A program made the position numbers and the translations under genes. From an uncultured Oscillospiraceae bacterium (GTDB lineage: Bacteria; Bacillota; Clostridia; Oscillospirales; Acutalibacteraceae), in the NCBI GenBank assembly GCA_902461995.1, contig CABQAA010000035.1, positions 1 to 11,933 of the forward strand: a DNA stretch of 11,933 nt. Reading direction: 5' to 3'. A model generated the notes under the pieces. It saw nothing but the letters and a program-made list of their open reading frames with translations. It did not search any database and was not told the origin of the DNA. Shown one piece after another: positions 6,420-11,933 of this stretch. Numbering within the stretch: position 1 is the first letter of the stretch; every line of letters starts with the position of its first letter.

Positions 6420-9224
6420 ATGAAAAAGCGGATGAGAGTTTGTTCCCTATTATCGAGTTTGGCAGTACTGGCAGGCTTGTTTCAAATGCTGTCTTTCACG
6501 GCTGGAGCGGAGTCCGCGGCCCCGAAGGCGGAATGGCTGAGCTTTGCGGACAAGGACATCCTGGCTCGTCAGACCTATGAGGGCGGAAAACGCCTGGAGC
6601 TGGACGAGGTCCTCGAAGCGTCGCTGGATCTTGCGAAAGCGGGAAATTATCGTATGGCCCTTGTGTATGAACAGGCGGATTATCCGACGTTCGGCAACGG
6701 CGGCGTGCTTGAGGTCAACGGGGAAAAAACCGCGCTGACTCTGGGCGGCGTGTGGTACGATGAAAACACCGAGCGCGAACTCGACCGCTACGGCAATGAA
6801 ACGATCAGCAACAGCGCTTCTATCACCGGCAGGGTGACGCAGATGCTCTGCGGGGATACCGACTATGACCATGTGGACAGCGTGTATCCGTTTAAGGCGG
6901 GGGCCAACACCGTTCGTCTGTCGTTTTCAGAAGTACCGGTGACGGTGTATGAAATCCTGGTGCTTCAGGTTCCGTCGTACAGCGGTCTATCGATGGACGC
7001 GGTCAACAACGGCAAACAGATTCCGATTCAGGCCGAGAATTATGTCTGGAAATCGGATTCCTATATCCACGCGGGGAACACGCAGGATGCGAATGTCACC
7101 CCCTACCGGGTGGATCAGAAAAAGATCAATATCCTCGACGGCGGTGTCTTCGATACCCACCGTCAGAAGGTGATGTATCAGTTCTATGTGGAGGAAACGG
7201 GAGACTATCAGCTCGCCCTGCGGTATAATCAGGACTCTAAAAAAGGGATGAGCGTCTACCGCAACATCGAAATCGACGGACAGATCCCCGATGCCTGCTT
7301 TGAGAATGTTTCCTTCAAATACACGGGCCTCGATTATATCACACAGACCGTGACAAACGGCGATGAGGCGGCGTACATCCATCTGACCGAAGGCTGGCAT
7401 ACCCTGTCTGTCATCGTCACGTCGGTCCCGGTGGCCTCCTATCAGGAGCGCCTGAACAAGACGCTCAGTGAAATCGGAGAGGCCGGAATTGAAATCAAAA
7501 TGATTACCGGCGGACAAAAGGATAAAAACCGGACCTGGAACATTGAAGAATATCTGCCGACCATTGTGGACGATTTGAACCGCTGGGCCGACGAGCTGGA
7601 CGCCATTTATGACGAACTCGAAGTGCTGGCCGGCCGCAAACCCTCTTTTGCATCCTCTCTTCCGAAATCGGCGCAGTATCTGCGCAAGGCGGCCGAATCG
7701 CCCCGTACTCTGCCGATGAAGACAACCAAAATCTTTGAAGGCGCCGGTTCGGTTGCCCAGATGGTCGGCGACATGATCACCCCCCTGCTCCAGCAGCAGC
7801 TGACCCTGGATCAGATCTTTATCTTCAGCGCCGAAAAGCCGGAGGAAAAATACCCCGGATTTTTCGAGAGACTGGTAAACGGCGTCAAGCATTTTCTCCT
7901 GTCCTTCTCGTCCGATTACAACAGCTTCGGCAATGTGGATACCAGCTCGGATGTGCTGGACGTATGGGTGAACCGTCCGCTGATGGCGGTCGAAACCCTC
8001 CAGATGCTCACGGATGCGCAGTTCACGCCGGAAACCGGCATTCCGGTCAAAGTTACCATCATGCCGAATGAGGAGAAGATCATCTTAGCGAACGCCGCCC
8101 AGCAGACCCCGGACGTCGCCATGGGTCTGACGCTCGGACGTCCGTATGAGCTCGGCCTGCGGGATGCGATTATCGATCTGTATGAATTCGACGATTTCCT
8201 CGACTACTACGATGAAAACTACGATCTCCGCCTGCTGACCCCTATGTGGGTGGACGGCAAGATGAGCGGTGTGGTGGAGAGCCGGAATTTCCAAGTGTTG
8301 TTCTATCGCAAGGATATCCTGCAGAGACTGAAACTGGAAGTGCCGGATACCTGGGAAGACGTCAAGCAGATCATGCCCGAGCTCAAGCGCAACGGCATGA
8401 ACTTCCACGTCGCACTCGCTTCCCACGTCGGCAACAAACCGATCGGCACGACCTCCTATTATTTCGCGCAGAACGGCGCGTCGCTCTACTCCGAAGACGG
8501 CATGACCACGGCGATCAACGAGGAAAAGGGCCAGGAGGCCTTTGAACTGCTGACCAGCCTGTTCAATACGTATTCTTTGCCGGTGACGACGGAAAACTTC
8601 TTCAACAGCTTCCGTTACGGCCGCATTCCGATCGGGGTGTCCAATCTGGATACCTATATCAAGCTGAAAAACGCGGCTCCTGAAATCGCGGACCTGTGGG
8701 ATATTGCGCCCTCGCCCGGAATCATGGACGAGAACGGCGTGGTTCACCGCGACCAGACCAGCGCCGGCGAAACCGCGGTGATCATGAAGCAGACGACCAT
8801 GAAAGACGAAGCCTGGGATTTCCTCAAATGGTGGCTTTCCACCGATGTCCAGGAGGAGTACGGCTTCATCATGCAGACGAAATTCGGCCCGACCTATATC
8901 TGGAACACGGCCAATGAGGCAGCCTTCAAGTCCACCGATATCGAGAAACGGCATATGGACGTGATTTTCGAGCAGTGGAAATGGACCTACGAAGTGCCGC
9001 TCCATCCGGCTTCGTACATGCTTGAACGGGAGCTGTCCAACGCGTGGAACAGTGTCGTCGTGAAAAACAAAGAGGCGCGCGCCTCTTTGGATAAGGCGGT
9101 TATCAACATCAACCGGGAAATGGAACGGAAGCTGCAGGAGTTCGGCTATATCAAAAACGGGCAGATGATTTCGCCCTATCGCATTGCTTCACTTGAACTG
9201 ATTGAGGAGGATGGGCGTTCATGA
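6420..9224 (+). CDS. Very large secreted solute-binding protein with N-terminal carbohydrate-binding-like modules
   Basis: This 934-aa secreted protein joins about 500 extra residues to an ABC sugar-binding domain. A signal peptide occupies residues 1-30 (MKKRMR, a long hydrophobic core, AGA before Glu31); Cys8 is not in a lipobox. Two beta-rich modules follow: about 31-200, and about 201-345 starting with QAENY at 204. They resemble CBM6/35-like or jelly-roll ligand-binding modules (AENY, GDYQLALRY, GWHTLSVIV). A charged helical region spans about 345-505. The SBP family 1 domain runs from about 507 to 900, with signatures such as LFYRKDIL, VPDTWEDV and AWDFLKWW. ATG 6420 is chosen because GGAGAAAAGGGG lies just upstream and the signal peptide begins there; ATG 6372 would add a charged 16-residue leader. 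The stop overlaps the first permease start (ATGA), so the protein surely works with those permeases. Ordinary CUT1 binding proteins are about 400-550 aa. The N-terminal modules may hold polymer or cell wall; the ligand is unknown. Confidence 0.85.
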   Translation: MKKRMRVCSLLSSLAVLAGLFQMLSFTAGAESAAPKAEWLSFADKDILARQTYEGGKRLELDEVLEASLDLAKAGNYRMALVYEQADYPTFGNGGVLEVNGEKTALTLGGVWYDENTERELDRYGNETISNSASITGRVTQMLCGDTDYDHVDSVYPFKAGANTVRLSFSEVPVTVYEILVLQVPSYSGLSMDAVNNGKQIPIQAENYVWKSDSYIHAGNTQDANVTPYRVDQKKINILDGGVFDTHRQKVMYQFYVEETGDYQLALRYNQDSKKGMSVYRNIEIDGQIPDACFENVSFKYTGLDYITQTVTNGDEAAYIHLTEGWHTLSVIVTSVPVASYQERLNKTLSEIGEAGIEIKMITGGQKDKNRTWNIEEYLPTIVDDLNRWADELDAIYDELEVLAGRKPSFASSLPKSAQYLRKAAESPRTLPMKTTKIFEGAGSVAQMVGDMITPLLQQQLTLDQIFIFSAEKPEEKYPGFFERLVNGVKHFLLSFSSDYNSFGNVDTSSDVLDVWVNRPLMAVETLQMLTDAQFTPETGIPVKVTIMPNEEKIILANAAQQTPDVAMGLTLGRPYELGLRDAIIDLYEFDDFLDYYDENYDLRLLTPMWVDGKMSGVVESRNFQVLFYRKDILQRLKLEVPDTWEDVKQIMPELKRNGMNFHVALASHVGNKPIGTTSYYFAQNGASLYSEDGMTTAINEEKGQEAFELLTSLFNTYSLPVTTENFFNSFRYGRIPIGVSNLDTYIKLKNAAPEIADLWDIAPSPGIMDENGVVHRDQTSAGETAVIMKQTTMKDEAWDFLKWWLSTDVQEEYGFIMQTKFGPTYIWNTANEAAFKSTDIEKRHMDVIFEQWKWTYEVPLHPASYMLERELSNAWNSVVVKNKEARASLDKAVININREMERKLQEFGYIKNGQMISPYRIASLELIEEDGRS

Positions 9225-10105
9225 AAACCTGGCTCGATAAAAAGGCGCATTGGCTGCTGCTCGCGCCCTTCCTGATCCTGTTTGCCATCTTTATTCTGCT
9301 GCCGGTTCTGGCGGCCGTGGGACTGTCGTTTACCTACTTCAACACCGTGCAGACGCCGACGTGGGCGGGGATCCAGAACTACATCTCCCTGATGACGAAG
9401 GACCCGATCTTCATGCAGAAGATCCTGCCCAACACCATCAAGTTCGCCGTCATCGTCGGGCCGGGCGGGTTTATTCTTTCCTTTTTCATGGCGTGGCTGC
9501 TCGCGCAGCTTACCCGTGGGCCCCGCACCGTGCTGGCCGTTGTCCTGTATTCCCCGTCCATGATCGGCGGCGTCACCATGTCGGTCGTGTGGAAGGTCAT
9601 CTTCAGCAGCGACCAGGCGGGCTATCTCAACAGCATGCTGCTCTCCCTCGGTGCCATCAACGAACCGATCAAGTGGCTGCAGAGCGAGAAATATCTGATG
9701 CCCATTATGATCCTCGTTTCGCTGTGGAGCTCCATGGGCGTCGGATTCCTGGCCATGCTGTCCGGTGTTATCAACGGGGACCGGGAGATTTATGAGGCCG
9801 CTTACATCGACGGCGTTTCCAACCGGTTCCAGGAAATCATGTACATCACCATTCCGACGATGAAGCCCCAAATGCTGTTCGGCGCCACGATGGCGATTGT
9901 CAACGCCTTCAAAACCAGTGACATCGGCGTGCAGCTGTCGGGATCCAACCCAACGCCGCAGTATGCGGGCAGCCTGATCGTCAACCACATTCAGGACTAT
10001 GGCTTTATACGAAACGAAATGGGCTACGCGGCAGCTTTGTCCGTTGTCCTTCTCCTTCTGATCTTCTTCTCGTCACGGGTTGCCAAAAAACTGTTTTCTG
10101 ATTAA
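9221..10105 (+). CDS. CUT1 sugar ABC transporter permease (MalF/LacF/UgpA-like)
   Basis: This 294-aa integral membrane protein is the first permease of a binding-protein-dependent sugar importer. About six membrane segments are visible, near residues 11-35, 72-95, 102-126, 156-180, 210-232 and 267-287. The cytoplasmic EAA loop that docks the ATPase is at 192-216: EAAYIDG, then IPTMKP. The length and N-terminus (a short cytoplasmic tail, then LLLAPFLILF) fit the MalF/LacF-like partner lacking a large periplasmic loop. ATG 9221 overlaps the TGA of the large binding protein by 4 bases and has GAGGAGG (9204-9210) upstream, so translation is coupled. It pairs with the next permease. No ATP-binding subunit is encoded here; a shared MsiK/MsmX-like ATPase encoded elsewhere is the usual solution in Firmicutes. 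Confidence 0.93.
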   Translation: MKTWLDKKAHWLLLAPFLILFAIFILLPVLAAVGLSFTYFNTVQTPTWAGIQNYISLMTKDPIFMQKILPNTIKFAVIVGPGGFILSFFMAWLLAQLTRGPRTVLAVVLYSPSMIGGVTMSVVWKVIFSSDQAGYLNSMLLSLGAINEPIKWLQSEKYLMPIMILVSLWSSMGVGFLAMLSGVINGDREIYEAAYIDGVSNRFQEIMYITIPTMKPQMLFGATMAIVNAFKTSDIGVQLSGSNPTPQYAGSLIVNHIQDYGFIRNEMGYAAALSVVLLLLIFFSSRVAKKLFSD

Positions 10106-10128
10106 CGAAAGAGGGAGTGGACGAAGCG

Positions 10129-10998
10129 ATGGCTATGAAAATCGTGGGGGTAAACCCCAGTAAGTTCCATAAAAGTCAGATCAAGTTTTACATCATCCTG
10201 CTGCCGATCATTGCCTTTATGATGCTGCCCATCCTGTATATTGTCATGCACGCTTTGAAGCCGATCGACGAACTGTATCTGTATCCGCCGCGGTTCTTTG
10301 TGCAGAATCCGACACTTGACAACTTTACCCGACTTTTCAGCCAGACGGGGCTCAGCCAGATTCCGGTGTCGCGGTTTTTGTTCAACAACATCGTGATCGC
10401 ACTGGCCACCGTGCTGTCGACGATTTATGTCAGCGTTTCGGCGGGATATGCTCTTTCCAAGATTCGCTTCCATGGCCGCAGTGCGATCTTCACCATCAAC
10501 CAGCTGGCACTGATGTTCGTAGCGGTGGCGGTGCAGATCCCGCGGTATCTGGTGATCACAAAAATCGGCCTGGCCGATAATTTCCTGGTCCATATTCTGC
10601 CGGAACTTGCCATGCCGGTGGGCCTCTTCCTTGTTAAGCAGAATATCGACCAGATTCCGGACTCCCTGATCGAAGCGGCCGAGATGGACGGCGCGACCCA
10701 GTTTTATGTGCTGCGGCGCGTGATCGTTCCGCTGGTCAAGCCCGCGCTCGCCACGGTGGCGATCCTCTCCTTCCAGTCGGCCTGGAACAGCGCGGCGGAG
10801 TCGAACACCTTTATCAACAACGAAAGCATCAAGAGCTTTGCGTATTACATGACCCAGATATCGAACACCGGAAACGGGCTTGAGGGCCAAGGAATGGCGG
10901 CCGCAGCGGCGCTGCTGATGTTCCTGCCCAACCTGATCCTCTTCATCATCCTGCAGTCCAGGGTCATGGATACGATGACCAATGCCGGAATTAAGTAA
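10129..10998 (+). CDS. CUT1 sugar ABC transporter permease (MalG/LacG/UgpE-like)
   Basis: This 289-aa membrane protein is the second permease of the importer. It has about six membrane segments (the first near residues 18-41, the last near 263-282) and an EAA loop at 182-206: EAAEMDG, then IVPLVKP. The periplasmic stretch after the first segment (LKPIDELYLYPPRFF..NPTLDNFTRLF) is typical of MalG/LacG-type proteins. I chose ATG 10129 because GAGGGAG (10111-10117) is then about 11 bases upstream; GTG 10117 would sit inside the ribosome site, and ATG 10135 is a further alternative. It lies 23 bases after the first permease gene. The stretch QSAWNSAAESNTFINNES replaces the more common W-N-F-P segment seen near the end of many such permeases, perhaps reflecting an unusual substrate or simply this subfamily. 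Confidence 0.93.
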   Translation: MAMKIVGVNPSKFHKSQIKFYIILLPIIAFMMLPILYIVMHALKPIDELYLYPPRFFVQNPTLDNFTRLFSQTGLSQIPVSRFLFNNIVIALATVLSTIYVSVSAGYALSKIRFHGRSAIFTINQLALMFVAVAVQIPRYLVITKIGLADNFLVHILPELAMPVGLFLVKQNIDQIPDSLIEAAEMDGATQFYVLRRVIVPLVKPALATVAILSFQSAWNSAAESNTFINNESIKSFAYYMTQISNTGNGLEGQGMAAAAALLMFLPNLILFIILQSRVMDTMTNAGIK

Positions 10999-11011
10999 AG
11001 GAGTGGTACGC

Positions 11012-11933
11012 GTGAAAAAAAGTGGTATGCTCTGCGTACTGCTGGCGGCTCTGATGGTTTTCCTGTGTGCCTTTCCGGTTTCGGCAGGAAACTCCACGGC
11101 CAATACCTACACGGTGTCGGTCAATTGGGAATGGATCAAAACCCAGGACGCCTACCTGCCGGGACAGGTTTTCTTCAAGGATGAGGGACTGAAAAAGCCG
11201 TCCGACGTCGCGATCATGGACATGAAAATGTATGTGGCGGATTCGGACAACGGCCGTCTTTTGATCCGGGACCTGAACGACCGGGACAAGCCGACCGAAG
11301 TTCTGGGGGAGGGTACCTTCAAGCGTCCGACCGGCGTCCACGTCACGTCCGACGGCACCATCTACGTGGCGGACTCGGGCGCGAAGACCGTTCTGGTCAT
11401 GGATCCGGACGGCACCGTCCGTCTGACCATTGGGGAGCCGGATTCCCCCATGTTCGGCGCCGATGCCATGTGGGAGCCCTCCAAAGTGGCGGTGGACGCC
11501 CGCGGCAACATCTATGTGATGAGCGAAGGCGGATTCAACGGTTTGGTGCAGTTCAGCAAGGAAGGCGAATTCCTGGGATATTTCGGCAGCAACCAGACCT
11601 CCAAATCCTTTGTGGAGACGGTTCAGGATATTTTTTTCACCGCCGAGCAGATCGCCAAGCTTTTCAACCGGAAACCGGCGGCCTTCACCAATGTCGCCAT
11701 CGATAAGGAAGGTTTAGTCTACACGATCACAGCTAACGGAGAAGGCAACGTTGTCAAAAAGCACAACGTGGCGGGGTCCAATATCCTGCCGGCCTCCAAA
11801 AATTTCAATATGTTCGACGATACCAACTTTGCGGATATTACGGTCGGCAAATGGGGCCAGATTTATGTTGTCTCCAACACCGGTGTCATCAACGAATACG
11901 ACTACAACGGCAATATCCACTTTTCCTTCGGCG
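11012..11933 (+). CDS. Secreted NHL-repeat beta-propeller protein, truncated at right edge
   Basis: An open frame starts at GTG 11012 and continues for 307 codons to the end of the window without a stop. AAAGGAGTGG (10997-11006), overlapping the stop of the second permease, is an excellent ribosome site, so the gene is part of the transporter operon. Residues 1-25 form a signal peptide (lysines, hydrophobic core, VSA before Gly26). At least five NHL-type repeats follow, near 61-92, 104-138, 154-190, 224-255 and 272-307, with the pattern P-x-x-V-x-V..G.IYV.D. They should build a beta-propeller outside the cell. NHL propellers usually bind ligands (protein, RNA or sugar) rather than catalyse, although some NHL-like propellers are lyases. 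From memory, similar propeller genes follow large-binding-protein transporter operons in Paenibacillus and clostridia, often before a YIP1-like membrane protein; I could not check this. The function is unknown, probably sensing or capture for this importer. Confidence 0.8.
   Translation, partial: MKKSGMLCVLLAALMVFLCAFPVSAGNSTANTYTVSVNWEWIKTQDAYLPGQVFFKDEGLKKPSDVAIMDMKMYVADSDNGRLLIRDLNDRDKPTEVLGEGTFKRPTGVHVTSDGTIYVADSGAKTVLVMDPDGTVRLTIGEPDSPMFGADAMWEPSKVAVDARGNIYVMSEGGFNGLVQFSKEGEFLGYFGSNQTSKSFVETVQDIFFTAEQIAKLFNRKPAAFTNVAIDKEGLVYTITANGEGNVVKKHNVAGSNILPASKNFNMFDDTNFADITVGKWGQIYVVSNTGVINEYDYNGNIHFSFG

Noticed and set aside
10117..10128. GTG start for the second permease
   Set aside because: The GTG overlaps the ribosome site GAGGGAG itself; ATG 10129 has workable spacing.

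Overview
The window is about 12 kb of GC-rich DNA (my impression is 55-60% G+C; I did not count) from what looks like an anaerobic Gram-positive Firmicute, probably a clostridial (Oscillospirales-like) gut, rumen or digester bacterium. The grounds are strong AGGAGG-type ribosome sites, a Gram-positive style lipoprotein, split two-gene transketolase, CUT1-type sugar ABC components and tightly packed operons. All genes are on the + strand. No RNA gene, insertion sequence, CRISPR array or phage gene was seen.

Region 1 (3-812) is the C-terminal, catalytic part of a serine hydrolase of the COG4099-like 'predicted peptidase / carbohydrate esterase' type. Its N-terminus lies outside the window. Region 2 (813-938) is a short leader with two RNA hairpins, the larger one abutting the ribosome site of the next gene. 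Region 3 (939-6008) is a compact catabolic operon: an L-fucose isomerase-like ketol isomerase, transketolase N- and C-terminal subunits, an RpiB/LacA-family isomerase, and a lipoprotein sugar-binding protein. It ends at a strong GC hairpin followed by a T-rich stretch. Region 4 (6009-6419) is a 411-base intergenic stretch with that terminator, a structured GC-rich segment, an AT-rich promoter-like zone with an inverted repeat, and a hairpin next to the ribosome site. Region 5 (6420-11933) is a second operon: a very large secreted solute-binding protein with N-terminal carbohydrate-binding-like modules, two CUT1 permeases, and a secreted NHL-repeat beta-propeller protein that runs off the right edge.

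The main hypothesis is that region 3 encodes the core of transketolase-type sulfoglycolysis, or a closely related route for an unphosphorylated, acidic sugar. It has an aldose-ketose isomerase, a two-subunit transketolase and an RpiB homologue, with no sugar kinase. The RpiB homologue keeps the catalytic Cys66 but lacks the ring-opening His (Ile99 instead) and much of the phosphate-binding set (Lys9, Leu133, Trp136). Those changes suit a short, acyclic, non-phosphorylated substrate such as 4-deoxy-4-sulfoerythrose. This is inference: the sulfoquinovosidase and the sulfoacetaldehyde-processing enzymes that would clinch it are not in the window. The flanking hydrolase and the second ABC system suggest a wider locus for uptake and breakdown of plant or algal glycoconjugates. 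No transporter ATPase, kinase or transcription regulator is present.
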